Positions 16,670 to 27,000 of a stretch of DNA of 64,000 nucleotides are shown here, in pieces; position 1 is the first letter of the stretch; each line of letters starts with the position of its first letter. The DNA comes from Streptomyces dengpaensis (GTDB lineage Bacteria; Actinomycetota; Actinomycetes; Streptomycetales; Streptomycetaceae): assembly GCF_002946835.1 (NCBI RefSeq), contig NZ_CP026652.1, forward strand, positions 8,432,001 to 8,496,000. The letters are read 5' to 3'. A model generated the notes under the pieces. That model made no database searches, was not told the origin of the DNA, and was given only the letters and a program-made list of their open reading frames with translations. A program made the translations under genes and the position numbers.

Positions 16670-17200
16670 CTACGCGAGAGGGGGGTGGCCTTCAGCGGCG
16701 CGGCTGAGGCTGTCCTCGATGCGGGTCAGAACGCGGAGCAGGGCGTCCTGTTCGTCGGTGCTCAGGTCGCCGACGGCGATGTCTTCGAGTTCCGCCCACA
16801 TCTCTTCGACTTCGTTGCGCAGGGCGAGGCTGGCGGTAGTGGGCTCGATGATCGTGGCGCGCTTGTCGGTGGTGCTGGGGCGGCGTCGGACGAACCCGGC
16901 ATGCTCCAGCCGCTTGACTGTGCGGGTCATGGTGGCCGTGTCGGAGCCCAGCAGGTGTACGAGGTCGATCGGACGCTGGGGGCCGAGGTCCCAGAGCTGC
17001 ATCATGACGAGCTCCTGGCCGGGGTACAGGCCGACGCGGCGCAGGAGTTGGCCGGCGAGCATGCGGTGCAGGCGGGAAATGCGGAAGATCGCGTGGTTCA
17101 TCGCGCCTGCTTGAATCGACGGTGGCATCTCGGGGCGTACGGCGTCGCTGGACGTACTTTCCGCTGACGCCGTGCCTCGGCCCTTCGGCATGTCGTTCAC
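16670..17200 (-). CDS. MarR-family transcriptional regulator
   Basis: A 176-residue winged-helix repressor of the MarR family. The wHTH is visible as RPIDLVHLLGSDTATMTRTV, then KRLEHAGFVRRRPSTTDKRA, the DxR wing motif region. GTG 17200 is favoured because GGGAGAAG lies just upstream; ATG 17191 is an alternative. It is divergent from the ene-reductase, with a perfect palindrome and a near-palindrome in the gap, so it probably represses both genes and responds to a reactive or phenolic ligand. Confidence 0.88.
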   Translation of the reverse strand: MNDMPKGRGTASAESTSSDAVRPEMPPSIQAGAMNHAIFRISRLHRMLAGQLLRRVGLYPGQELVMMQLWDLGPQRPIDLVHLLGSDTATMTRTVKRLEHAGFVRRRPSTTDKRATIIEPTTASLALRNEVEEMWAELEDIAVGDLSTDEQDALLRVLTRIEDSLSRAAEGHPPLA

Positions 17201-17337
17201 GACTTCTCCCCACCAGAACAGTGCCCGAACAGGCAAATCGTATCCCACCGTCCATGTAACGCCATGGCGCTCACTCACCTGCAGATTCGCCTTGAGGGGG
17301 TGACGTGAGTCACTTCTGATCGAGATGCAAACCCACT

Positions 17338-17379
17338 AACTGTTCGGACAGTTAAATCTGTTTTACTGTTCGGGCAGGT
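17338..17379. promoter_or_regulatory. Paired MarR operator sites
   Basis: Site 1 (17338-17353) is a perfect palindrome AACTGTTCGGACAGTT. Site 2 (17365-17379), ACTGTTCGGGCAGGT, is an imperfect copy centred about 27 bp downstream. Both lie between the divergent marR and ene-reductase starts. The pattern fits cooperative repression of both promoters. Confidence 0.7.
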
Positions 17380-17426
17380 AGTTAGTGCGTCGCGAGTGCG
17401 GCGACCGATCCGAACGGGAATTGATC

Positions 17427-18500
17427 ATGACGACGGCTCTTGCTCCGTACGACCTCGGGCGTCTTCGCCTGGCGAACCGCATCGTGATGGCTCCGATGAC
17501 GCGCAGCCGTGCCTACGGTCCGGGACAGAGCCCGACGGACCTGATGGCGACCTACTACGCCCAGCGGGCGAGCGCCGGGCTGATCGTCACCGAGGGCGCG
17601 CAGCCGACCGTGGTGGGCCAGGGCTACCCCGACACCCCGGGTGTGTACTCCGCGGAGCAGGTCGTGGCCTGGCGCAAGGTCACCGATGCGGTGCACGCCG
17701 AGGGCGGCGTGATCTTCTTGCAGCTCATGCACACCGGCCGGGTCGGCCACCCGAGTCTGATGGGCCGGACCCCCGTCTGCCCGTCCGAGGTCACGGCCAA
17801 GGGTCAGGTTTACACGCATGAGGGGCCGCAGGACTTCGTCACCCCGCACGAGCTGACCGTGGCGGAGATCGAGGAGACCATCGCCGACTTCGCCGCGGCG
17901 GCACGCAACGCGATCGAGGCGGGCTTCGACGGCGTGGAGTTGCACGGCGCCAACGGCTACCTGATCCATCAGTTCCTCGCCCCGAACTCCAACCAGCGCA
18001 CCGACGCCTGGGGCGGTACCCCCGAGCGGCGGATTCGCTTCGCCGTCGAAGTCACCAAGGCGGTCGCCGAAGCCATCGGCGCCGAGCGTGTCGGTCTGCG
18101 CATCTCGCCCGGCAACCCCTTCAACGACATCGACGAAAGCGACTGGGCAGACGTGGAGGCCACCTACACCGCCCTCGTCGACACGCTCGCGCCGCTCGGC
18201 CTGGCCTACCTGCACCAGTTGGAGGCTCCCGAGGCACGCGACCTGGTCGTGCGGCTGCGCAAGGCGTGGCCGGGCACCTTCATCCTCAACCCGTTCACCG
18301 GCACCGAGCCCACCGGCCCGGACGCGCTGAACCTCATCGAGGACGGCACCGCCGACCTGATCGCCTACGGCGCCCTGTTCCTCGCCAACCCCGACCTGCC
18401 CGCCCGCCTCGCCGTCGGCGGCCCCTTCAACACCCCCGATCCCGCCACCTTCTACGGCGGCGACCACCGCGGGTACACCGACTACCCCGCCCTGAGCTGA
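17427..18500 (+). CDS. Old Yellow Enzyme-family alkene reductase
   Basis: A 357-residue FMN-dependent NAD(P)H ene-reductase of the NemA/XenA type, reducing activated C=C bonds or nitro groups. It has a full TIM-barrel length. Hallmarks are RIVMAPMTRSRA near the N terminus, the flavin/substrate-binding HGANGYLIHQF with the His-Asn pair, GGTPERRIRFAVEV, and the C-terminal DLIAYGALFLANPDLP that contacts FMN phosphate. ATG 17427 is preferred over an upstream in-frame start at 17385, which would overlap the operator region. It is regulated by the divergent MarR, as is common for OYE genes responding to electrophiles. Confidence 0.93.
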   Translation: MTTALAPYDLGRLRLANRIVMAPMTRSRAYGPGQSPTDLMATYYAQRASAGLIVTEGAQPTVVGQGYPDTPGVYSAEQVVAWRKVTDAVHAEGGVIFLQLMHTGRVGHPSLMGRTPVCPSEVTAKGQVYTHEGPQDFVTPHELTVAEIEETIADFAAAARNAIEAGFDGVELHGANGYLIHQFLAPNSNQRTDAWGGTPERRIRFAVEVTKAVAEAIGAERVGLRISPGNPFNDIDESDWADVEATYTALVDTLAPLGLAYLHQLEAPEARDLVVRLRKAWPGTFILNPFTGTEPTGPDALNLIEDGTADLIAYGALFLANPDLPARLAVGGPFNTPDPATFYGGDHRGYTDYPALS

Positions 18501-18504
18501 CACG

Positions 18505-18532
18505 GCTACGGGCGGCTGCCCACACCCGTAGC
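18505..18532. terminator. Hairpin after the ene-reductase
   Basis: GCTACGGG (18505-18512) pairs with CCCGTAGC (18525-18532) across a 12-base loop, four bases after the stop codon. No T tract follows. Confidence 0.6.
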
Positions 18533-18641
18533 GCCCATCTGGGTCAGTCGTCGGAAAGGCGCGACGCCAGATTGATGTCTACGTCTTTGCCTGAACCGAG
18601 AACAAAGATGCAACACCAGTAGTGATGAGGAGTAGGTAATT

Positions 18642-20351
18642 ATGGTGCAGCCTGTCACGGGCTTTCCCGGGGTAACCGTGGAAACCGACGTACGGTGCCG
18701 ATTGAGCGACGGTGTCGAACTGCTCGCAGATGTATACCGCCCGGAAGGGGCAGGAGGGCCCTACCCCGTTCTGCTGCAACGCACCCCGTACGGGAAGCAG
18801 GGCGCCCAGTCGGAGACGGCGTTCGCGCACCCGGCCTGGTACGCCCATCAGGGGTTCATCGTCGTCGTCCAGGACGTACGGGGGCGGTACGCATCGGGGG
18901 GCGAGTTCTACCCGTTCCGTGACGAGGGCCGTGACGGCTACGACGCCGTAGAGTGGGCGGCCGGCCTGCCCGGGTCGAACGGCCGGGTCGGAATGTACGG
19001 GTTCTCCTACGCCGGGTTCACCCAGCTCCTGGCCGCGGTCGAGCAGCCGCCCAGTCTGGCCGCGATCAGCCCGGCCATGACGAATTCCCAGGCCTACGAG
19101 GGATGGACCCACAACAAGGGTGCCTTCGCCTACGCGTTCAACGCCTTTTGGTCCTCCTACCTGGGCATCGCCGAAGCGGTCCGGCGCGGAGACCAGGAGC
19201 GTATAGAGGCGCTCAGTGGCGCCCTGATGCACGCGCCGGACAACTTCTGGATGGCTCCGGAGGCCTTTCCCGCCCTCGACCGGGACATCACGCCCTACTA
19301 CTTCGACTGGATCGAGCACCCTACGTACGACGACTACTGGGCGCGCTGGTCCATCGACAGCGACTACAGCCGCATCCAGGTGCCGGCACTGCATGTAGCC
19401 GGTCTCTACGACGTGTTCGTGTCAGGGACCAAGCGCAACTTCGTCGGACTCCGCAGCGGCGCGAGCACCGCCGAGGTCGCCGCCCGGCAGAAGTTCGTGG
19501 TGGCACCCTTCCACCACATGCCCTGGTACCCCGTTGTCGAGGTGGAGGACGCGAACTCCAAGGTCGTCGACGACTGGCAGGTGCGGTTCTTCACGGAGAC
19601 GCTCAAAGAGACGGGCACCGGCACCTTCGAATCTCCGGTCAGTACCTACGTCCTCGGCGCGGGCTGGCGTGACTTCTCGGCCTGGCCGCCGCAAGAGGCC
19701 AAGATGGAGCGGCTCTTCCTGCACTCGGGAGGACGCGCCAACACCCGCTTCGGCGACGGCACCCTGGACACCCAGACGCCGGGTGACGAGTTGCCCGACC
19801 TCTACATCTACGACCCGAACGCGCCGGTCATGAGCGAGGGTGGCCATTCCTGCTGTGTCGAGGAACTGACGCCGATGGGCCCGGCCTGCCAGTGCCAGCG
19901 TGAGAAAGCCAGGGGCCTGCTCGTCTACACGACAGCTCCCCAGGAGCGGGATGTGGACGTGGTCGGCGATGTGACGCTGACCCTCTACGCGGCCTCTTCG
20001 GCCGCCGACACCGACTGGACCGCGCGCCTGTGCCTGGTCGACGAGGACGGCTGCTCGCGCAACCTGCAGGAGGGCATCGTGCGGGCCGCCTTCCGCGAGT
20101 CCCTGACCACGCCGCAGCCCATCACGCCGGGCGAGGTCTATGAGTACGTCATCGATCTGGGTCCGGTGTCGGCTCGCGTCCCGGCCGGGGCGCGGCTGCG
20201 CATCGACGTCACGAGCTCGGACTTCCCGCAGTGGGCGCGGAACTCCAACTCCGGCTACCCCGGCGACGGAGTGCCTCAGGTGGCCACCCAGACCGTCCTG
20301 CACACGGCGGAGTATCCCTCCCACCTCACGCTGCCGATGGTTCCCGCGTAG
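18642..20351 (+). CDS. CocE/NonD-family hydrolase (X-Pro dipeptidyl-peptidase fold)
   Basis: A 569-residue serine hydrolase with an alpha/beta-hydrolase domain followed by a C-terminal jelly-roll domain (PF02129 then PF08530 layout). The nucleophile elbow is GMYGFSYAGF. The oxyanion side includes VVVQDVRGRYASGGEFYPF, and the catalytic His is likely in VVAPFHHMPW. Known relatives are cocaine esterases, alpha-amino-acid ester hydrolases and acylases, so the substrate is open. It starts after TGAGGAGTAGG. There is no signal peptide, so it is probably cytoplasmic. A SCC...CQC region at about 408-425 is an odd Cys cluster. Confidence 0.9.
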   Translation: MVQPVTGFPGVTVETDVRCRLSDGVELLADVYRPEGAGGPYPVLLQRTPYGKQGAQSETAFAHPAWYAHQGFIVVVQDVRGRYASGGEFYPFRDEGRDGYDAVEWAAGLPGSNGRVGMYGFSYAGFTQLLAAVEQPPSLAAISPAMTNSQAYEGWTHNKGAFAYAFNAFWSSYLGIAEAVRRGDQERIEALSGALMHAPDNFWMAPEAFPALDRDITPYYFDWIEHPTYDDYWARWSIDSDYSRIQVPALHVAGLYDVFVSGTKRNFVGLRSGASTAEVAARQKFVVAPFHHMPWYPVVEVEDANSKVVDDWQVRFFTETLKETGTGTFESPVSTYVLGAGWRDFSAWPPQEAKMERLFLHSGGRANTRFGDGTLDTQTPGDELPDLYIYDPNAPVMSEGGHSCCVEELTPMGPACQCQREKARGLLVYTTAPQERDVDVVGDVTLTLYAASSAADTDWTARLCLVDEDGCSRNLQEGIVRAAFRESLTTPQPITPGEVYEYVIDLGPVSARVPAGARLRIDVTSSDFPQWARNSNSGYPGDGVPQVATQTVLHTAEYPSHLTLPMVPA

Positions 20352-20465
20352 AAGCACCATCTCAATTGATCACGGAACATGCGGACTGTATGGCCGGGTG
20401 ACCTTCGGGCCCTACGCGCATGACGGCAGGGCCTTTCGGTAGCTCGGGATGGGATTCCGAGCCCA

Positions 20466-20903
20466 GTGATACCGGGAGGCCCTGTTTCGCCCGCCCTCCG
20501 CACCCAGGGCGGCGCGAAGCTGACCGACAGGAACGACGGCAAGAGCACCTCGAGCCCGGGCTACTACGGCGACTTGGCCGTCCTCTCCGACGACTTCTTC
20601 ACCGCGCCGGAGCAGGACGTCCCGCACATCGAGTCCCTGCCGAACCCTCGTAGGAGGCCGCATCGTCCACGCCGCAGGCGCATCTGGGACGCTGAGCCGC
20701 CCGCGATCAGCCCGCAATGGAGCCCGGTCCTCCACTTCGGCGGCTACCAGGTCACCGTCAAGCCCAGCAATTCCGGCGACGGCCTGGCCGAGCTCCTCGG
20801 CCAGGCCGTCGCCGAATCCGAGCAGCACCGCCAGTGGCGCGCCCAGCGCGGATTCACCCCCGAAGAACCCACCGAGATCTTCGACACCTGCTTCGTCCTC
20901 TGA
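20466..20903 (+). CDS. Hypothetical hydrophilic protein
   Basis: A 145-residue protein of unknown function. The N-terminal half is Gly/Ser/Arg-rich and probably disordered; the C-terminal half has FGGYQVTVKPSN and a helix-rich GDGLAELLGQAVAESEQHRQW. No family was recognised. The GTG start is uncertain and translation could begin further in. It ends 37 bp before the aquaporin gene, so the two may be cotranscribed. Confidence 0.45.
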   Translation: MIPGGPVSPALRTQGGAKLTDRNDGKSTSSPGYYGDLAVLSDDFFTAPEQDVPHIESLPNPRRRPHRPRRRRIWDAEPPAISPQWSPVLHFGGYQVTVKPSNSGDGLAELLGQAVAESEQHRQWRAQRGFTPEEPTEIFDTCFVL

Positions 20904-20940
20904 CCCCGGGAATCCGCGCACAGCACATCAGGAGCCCCTC

Positions 20941-21723
20941 ATGAACGACCCCACCGCACCTTTTCCGGCCTTCCGGCACAGCGCCCAGGAGTTCCTACTG
21001 ACCTCCGTCCTGCTGTTCGGCGTGACGACCATCGTGCGCTGGGTCATCGGCCCCTCCGCCGTCTCCGACGCGATCCCCGGAATCCACCTGAAGCTGCTCG
21101 TCGTCGGTGTGACCGTCGGCCTCTTTGTCACGGGGCTCATCCTCAGCCCTCCCGGCAAGCAGTCCGGCGGCCACATGAACCCGGCCATCTCCTTCGCCAT
21201 GTGGCGTTTCGGGATCTTCCCCGGCGCGGCGGTGGCGCCCTACATGGTGGCCCAGCTCGCCGGATCCCTGCTCGGCGTGCTCGCGGCGCGGGGCGTGTGG
21301 GGCAGCGCCGTCAATGCTCCTCCGGTGGCCTACGCCGCCCTGCAGCCCGCCCCCCGCTGGTCGGCCATGGACCTCTTCCTGGCGGAGACGGCGTCCACGG
21401 GTGTCAGCGTGGTCCTCTTGGGGCTGTTCCTGTCGGTGCACCGGCTGACGCGCTTCATCCCCTATCTGGTGGGCCTCCTCGTCTGCCTCTGCATCGCCGT
21501 GCTGGGTACGAGTACCGGCGGCAGCCTCAATCCCGCCCGCCAGTTCGGCCCGGCGCTGGCCGCCGGAGAGTTCGGCCTCCTGTGGGTCTATCTCCTGGCC
21601 CCTATGGCCGGTGCCGGCCTGGTACCGGCCGTATGGGATCTGCTTCTTGGGCGCCGCCGGGTGCTCGCCCACCAGCTGCACGACGCCGACGGGCCGCCGC
21701 TGCGCAACCCCGCGACCTGGTGA
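20941..21723 (+). CDS. Aquaporin/MIP-family channel
   Basis: A 260-residue six-helix channel with both half-helix motifs: GGHMNPAIS and GGSLNPARQFGP. It conducts water or small neutral solutes such as glycerol. The Arg after the second NPA is present, as expected for the selectivity filter. The N terminus is short and cytoplasmic. CAGGAGCC upstream is a good ribosome site. No glycerol kinase neighbours are present, so the solute is not implied by context. Confidence 0.92.
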   Translation: MNDPTAPFPAFRHSAQEFLLTSVLLFGVTTIVRWVIGPSAVSDAIPGIHLKLLVVGVTVGLFVTGLILSPPGKQSGGHMNPAISFAMWRFGIFPGAAVAPYMVAQLAGSLLGVLAARGVWGSAVNAPPVAYAALQPAPRWSAMDLFLAETASTGVSVVLLGLFLSVHRLTRFIPYLVGLLVCLCIAVLGTSTGGSLNPARQFGPALAAGEFGLLWVYLLAPMAGAGLVPAVWDLLLGRRRVLAHQLHDADGPPLRNPATW

Positions 21724-22115
21724 ACCGCGCCTGCCGGACACGGGTCGGCCCACCGGGGCACCCGCGGCTGCCCGTACGTGAGGGGATCGGTCCCGTCGGA
21801 GTGCTTGGTGCGTCGCCCCTCCGCCTGCAACTCCCTCCACTTGCTTTCGAACCGCACGTTCCCGCTCTTCCAGCCGCCCCAGCGCAACGCCATCACGCTC
21901 CTCCAGCACGCCACCACCACGGACGCGCCGGACCCGCCTCACCCAGCCCCTGAACCACGTCTGACCAGCACAAACGAAGCCCCATACTCGGTTCGGGAAG
22001 ACCTCTGACCGTAGCCTGAACGCAGGCCCCGACCTCGAGACCATCGTGCCCTGACGTGCCGGCAGGCACCTCCCGGCCCAACAATGTGACAGCATCCCAT
22101 AGCATCAAGAACAAA
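21724..22115. other. Intergenic, no gene recognised
   Basis: About 390 bp between the aquaporin and the pirin promoter region. Open frames here are low-complexity shadows. The last 60 bp turn AT-rich, consistent with the pirin promoter. Confidence 0.5.
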
Positions 22116-22138
22116 AGTTGAGTTCCAACTACATGTTG
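22116..22138. promoter_or_regulatory. Overlapping inverted repeats upstream of pirin
   Basis: AGTTG and CAACT (22116-22130) form one inverted repeat with a 5-base spacer, and CAAC and GTTG (22126-22138) form a second, overlapping one. This is a probable operator and the only clearly AT-rich stretch nearby. Confidence 0.45.
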
Positions 22139-22152
22139 TGAGAAGTGCGACG

Positions 22153-23070
22153 ATGAACGAGACCCAGGCCGAGGCCACCGTGGAGATCCTGCCCCCTCGC
22201 GACGTGCCCCTGGGCGGGCCCCGGGCGATGAACGTGCGGCGCACCCTGCCGCAGCGATCCCGATCGCTGATCGGTGCATGGTGCTTCGCCGACTACTACG
22301 GTCCGGACGAGATAGCGGTCACCGGCGGCATGGATGTCGCACCGCATCCCCACATCGGGCTCCAGACCGTCTCCTGGCTCTTCAAGGGTGAGATCGAACA
22401 CCGCGACAGCCTGGGGACGCTCTCGATGATCCGCCCCGGCGAGCTCAACCTCATGACCGGCGGACACGGCATCTGCCACTCGGAGGTCTCCACCGCGAAC
22501 ACCGACGTCCTGCATGGCGTGCAGCTGTGGGTGGCGCTCCCGGACCAGTGCCGAGACACCGGCCCCGACTTCCACCACTACGTCCCGCAGACCACCACCC
22601 TTGACGGAGGCGACGTCAAGGTGTTTTTGGGCTCCCTCGCCGGTGACACCTCACCGGTAACCACTTTCACCCCCCTTCTTGGCGCCGAACTCCGTCTGGA
22701 CCCTGGTGCGACCGTCACCCTCGCGGTCGACCCCGCCTTCGAGCACGGCCTCCTCGTCATCAGCGGGGACGTCTCCCTGGCCGGCACTCGGCTAAGCCCG
22801 TCCCATCTCGGCTACCTCCCCATCGGCAGGGACACCTTGACCGTGACCAACCACTCGGACGCACCCGCGGTGGCCATGTTGCTCGGCGGGCCCCCCTCCG
22901 GCGAGGAGATCCTCATGTGGTGGAATTTCGTCGGCCGTACCCAAGAGGACATCGAGAAAGCCCGTGAGGACTGGATGAACGGCACCCGCTTCGGCGAGGT
23001 GATCGGGTACCCGGGGGATCCCCTTCCCGCGCCCGAACTCCCGCGGGTACCGATGAAGCCGCGATCCTGA
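22153..23070 (+). CDS. Pirin-family bicupin protein
   Basis: A 305-residue bicupin. The N-terminal cupin has the conserved metal-binding pattern: DVAPHPHIGLQTVSWLFKGE with the His pair, EIEHRDS, and MTGGHGICHSE. Pirins are iron proteins, some with quercetin dioxygenase activity, others redox-sensing coregulators. The C-terminal cupin (ending MWWNFVGRTQEDIEKAREDW) is typical. ATG 22153 is chosen over GTG 22138. The palindromes just upstream suggest regulation by a local or distant repressor. It stands alone. Confidence 0.9.
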   Translation: MNETQAEATVEILPPRDVPLGGPRAMNVRRTLPQRSRSLIGAWCFADYYGPDEIAVTGGMDVAPHPHIGLQTVSWLFKGEIEHRDSLGTLSMIRPGELNLMTGGHGICHSEVSTANTDVLHGVQLWVALPDQCRDTGPDFHHYVPQTTTLDGGDVKVFLGSLAGDTSPVTTFTPLLGAELRLDPGATVTLAVDPAFEHGLLVISGDVSLAGTRLSPSHLGYLPIGRDTLTVTNHSDAPAVAMLLGGPPSGEEILMWWNFVGRTQEDIEKAREDWMNGTRFGEVIGYPGDPLPAPELPRVPMKPRS

Positions 23071-23385
23071 CACGCCCGTTCCGGCAAGCCGCGGTGGAGG
23101 AACTCCTCAGCAAGGCGGGCAGAGCGCCGCTCATGGCCGTCGTATGCTCTCGCCCGCTGCGACACTTCCCGTCCCCGTGGCCTTGACACTCCGCTTGAAC
23201 TGCTCGCGGGCGGGGACGACAGATGGAGCACGGGACGCAGCCAGACGGTTGTTGCTGCCGGAGACTACGCGATTGATGTTCCCCCCGGCAGCGACCGCTC
23301 CTGGGCCAGCTTCTACTAGGACTCCGTTAGGTCTTCCTATTAGTCCTGATCACGAGCATGTTGGATGTGTGGACGCACATGAAGT
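23071..23385. other. Intergenic, no gene recognised
   Basis: About 315 bp. The AT content rises around 23320-23380. No family resemblance or obvious promoter pair was found. Confidence 0.45.
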
Positions 23386-23545
23386 GAACCGTGTCCGGGC
23401 GACGTTAGCGTTATACGTGGCAGATGTGTTCGCCTCGGTGCCGCGCAAGGACCAGCGGGCCAAGGGCACTGCTATCTGCGAGGGCTGATGCTGGACGGCC
23501 GCCGCAAGTCGATTCAGGCAATGGGGCCCCCTGCCAGGGCGCATC
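23386..23545 (+). pseudogene. IS701-type transposase N-terminal fragment
   Basis: The frame YVADVFASVPRKDQRAKG is followed, one frame over, by CYLRGLMLDGRRKSIQAMG. Together these match the N terminus of IS701 transposases (VF-S--R-DQR-KGE-YLRGLMLDGRRKS). One frameshift at about 23468 and loss of everything downstream show decay. From 23546 to 24051 no gene was recognised. Confidence 0.65.
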
Positions 23546-24051
23546 CAGCCTGGTCACGGTCCAACCGGTGGGCCGGCGGCCCCATCTGCCGCCGCTGATC
23601 GCGCGGAAGAACGGCTCCATGGGCGTTCCGTCCTCCGCCGCCCATGCCACGTCGCGGGCCTGCGCAGCCAGCGCAAGGGCCGCCTCCCGTTCTCAACGCT
23701 CCCCATGCCGTCCACCGTGCTCAGACAGTCGACGATCCCAACACCCGTGCGTCGACGGGAGCCCAGCTGCGCCGTCCCCCGTCGGCCTCGCCTCCGACTC
23801 TTGCCATCTCCCTGGCCTTCGGCACTCCGCTGTTCACCGGATCTAGGCGATCAGTGAAGACCTCATTTCCGCTGGCCGCAGCGAGTAGCGAGGAATCTGG
23901 CGAGAACACTGGCGTGTGGAAGGCCCGCTTTCTGCGCGAAGCGATGTGAGCGGGCCGCTGGGTCCCAAAGTTGGGCCAGATGCGGGCGCTGAAGAGACAA
24001 CAGGTGTCTGAACATCCTGCCCGCGCCCCTTGCGCAGTTTGAGGAGTGGGG

Positions 24052-27000
24052 CTACTGGGGGTTTTGCTGCCTGAGGAACGCCACCCTGCGGTATAGCTCG
24101 ACGGCCTCCTGGCCGCGTCCCAGCTGCTCCAGGCAGTGCGCCTCGTCGTTGCGGCTGGCGAGGGTGTCGGGGTGGTCGGGGCCGAGGACGCGTTCGCGGG
24201 TGTCGGCGACGGCTCGGTACTCGGTGAGGGCTTCCTCCCAGTGGCCGAGCCAGCCGAGGCCGACGGCGACCTCCCTGTGGCTGACGAGGGTGTCCGGGTG
24301 GTCATGGCCCAGTATCTGCTGGCGGATGGCGCACACGTCGCGGGACTCGGCGAGGGCCTCTTCCCAGCGGCCCATGCGGCCGAGGTTCACCCCCAGGCCG
24401 TGGCGGGCGCGCAGGGTGTCGGGGTGCGTCGGGCCCTGTACGCGGGTGCGGTCGTTGATCAGGTCCCGGTAGAGCGTCAGGGCCTCCGAGCTGCGCCCGA
24501 GCCTGCCGAGGCTGATGCCCACCTCGTAGCGGGCGGCCAGGGTGTCGGGGTGGTCGGGCCCCAGCGCCTGGGCGCGCGCGTCGGCCACTTCCTGGTGGGC
24601 GTGGAGCGCTTCGGGCCAGCGGTCGAGCTGGCCGAGGGCGTAGGCGACCTCGTAGCGGGTGACAAGGGTGTCGGGGTGGGTGGGGCCGAGGACGCGGGCC
24701 CGGGCGGCGGCGACCTCGCTCGCCATCTGGTACGAGTCCTCCAGCCGTCCGAGCCTGCTCAGGTTGAAGGCGAGGTTGTGGCGGCAGCGCAGCGTGTCGG
24801 GGTGGTCGGCGCCCATGGCGCGCTCGCGGGCGGCGAGCACTGACGTGTAGGTCTGGTGCGCTTCGAAGTGGCGGCCCAACTGGCCGAGTACGTACGCCAT
24901 TTCCTGTCGAGTGGCGAGGGTGTGGGGATGGTCGGGGCCGAGGACGCGCTCCCTGGCCTCCGCGACGTGCGTGTACTCGCGCAGCGCGTCGGCGGGGTGC
25001 CCGGTGCGGCTGAGCGTGAAGCCGACCTCGTAGCGGCTGGCGAGCGTGTCGGGGTGGTCGGGTCCGAGGGCGTGCTCGCGTTCGGCGGCGACGGCGCGGT
25101 GCACCTCGCCCGCCTCGGTCCACCGGCCGAGTCGCCCGAGGCTCAGCCCGGCGTTGTGCCGCCCCGTCAGTGTGGTGATCAACTCCGGTGACGGGGTGGG
25201 CGGCGCATGTCGTACTCTCGATGTGCCTGGCGTATCGGCCTGTGGCGCCGGGGGCCCGCTATCCGTCGTCTGGATGGCACTGTTCCGGTCCGTGTCCGGC
25301 GTGTTGTTTGGCCCTGACCTGGCGGTCGCACGTGCCGCTGCGGAGCGGGGGGTCAGTTGCCCGGCTCTGAGGCGCTGCGTCAACACGGCCGCACTCTGCG
25401 GCCGGTCTTCCGGCCGTTTGGCCAACAGGTCCATGATGATCTCCGCAAGGAACGCGGGCAGCTCGGCGCGGTGATTGCGGGGCGGGTCGGGGGGTGTGTC
25501 GCGGTGGGCGACGAGGACTGACCACGCGTCGTCGAGGTCGAACGGCGGTGCGCCGGTGGCGATCTCGTAGAGTACGCAGCCGAGCGAGTACAGGTCGCTG
25601 CGCGGGTCGAGGTGGGCGCCGCTGATCTGTTCCGGCGACATGTAGTGCGGAGTGCCCATCTCGAAGCCGGTGACGGTGTTGGTCAGCTCGGCGGTGAAGC
25701 CGATGTCGTGGCCGAGACGGGCGATGCCGAAGTCGCAGATCTTCACGGTGCCGCCGACCAGCCGCATGATGTTCGCGGGTTTCAGGTCCCGGTGCACGAG
25801 GCCCTGTTGATGGGCGTAGGAGAGTGCGGAGGCCACCTGCTCGGCGATCTCAACGACATCGTGGACGCGCAGCGGGCGGTGATTGTTGTCCGCCAGGAGC
25901 TGGCTGAGGTTACGGCCCTCCAGCAGCTCCGTCACCACGTACAGCATCCCCTCGGACTCGCCGAAGTCGTGGACCACGGTCACACCACGGTGCTGGAGGG
26001 TGGCGGCCACGCGTGCCTCGCGCCGGAACCTCTCGCGCAAGGCACGCGTGAAGGACTGGTCGTCGACTGGTCCCAGCGGCTTGAGGCACTTGACGGCGAC
26101 GTGCCGGCCCAGCGGCTCGTCGCGGGCACGCCACACCTCGCCCATGCCGCCGCGCCCGATCAGATTGAGCAGCCGGTACCGGCCCTGGACCAGACTGCCA
26201 ACTTTGGCCATGGGGGTGGCGGCATGCTCGCGGCGGGTGGAGCGGCCAGCCAGGGCCTGCGTGACCTCTCCTTGCTGCGCGTGCTCTGCTGCGGACGCAA
26301 GCCTAGGGTCATCCAGATCCCTGAGCGCGAGCAGATCCTCGTGGTTGAACCGTTCCGGGATCAGAATTGCGCGCTCCCTGAGTAGTGCGGAGGCGCGTTC
26401 GTGCCGGAACGAGGTATCGGAGGTCTGGTCGGCTGTCAGCGTTCCCCACTGATCAGGCCAGAGCGTGCCCAGCACAAGCAGCGGTGCGCGGGCGGAGTCG
26501 TGAAGAAGCTCTTCCAGTGTGGCCGCGAACTCCTCGCCTGCCTGATCGCCGGTGAGCAGATACCGGTGGAGCTCGTCGAGCCAGACAACGGTGTGCGGAC
26601 CAAGGCTGTCGAAGCCGTGTGGAACAGCATCGGGCCGGACTGGCACACTCGGGCGCCACAGCCGCCACGGGTGGGGCAGTTCGCGTACGGCCTCCCAGCA
26701 GGCGCGCGTCTTGCCGGTCACGGCACTGCCGATCAGCACGGCCAGCTGGCTTTGTCCTTGGGCGGCTTGATGGACCACGGCGCGCAGAGCATGGTCGTGT
26801 TCGCGGATCAGGTAGGGAGTGAGCGCCGGCAGAGTGCGGCCTTCATCTACCTCGACGGCTCGGTGCACTCCCAGAGCCAGCGGATCGAGGTCCGTGATCG
26901 GTTGGCCGAGCAAGGCAGAGGATCCGTCGGTGTGTCGGGCCGGCATATCGAGATCGGCGTCCTCCTGCGTGAGGAGACCGCTTGTGTCAGCAGTCGGCCG

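Noticed and set aside
24136..24843. Plus-strand repeats as a possible CRISPR-like array
   Set aside because: The period is 126 bp, in frame with the TPR tail on the minus strand, with no short direct repeats separated by unique spacers.
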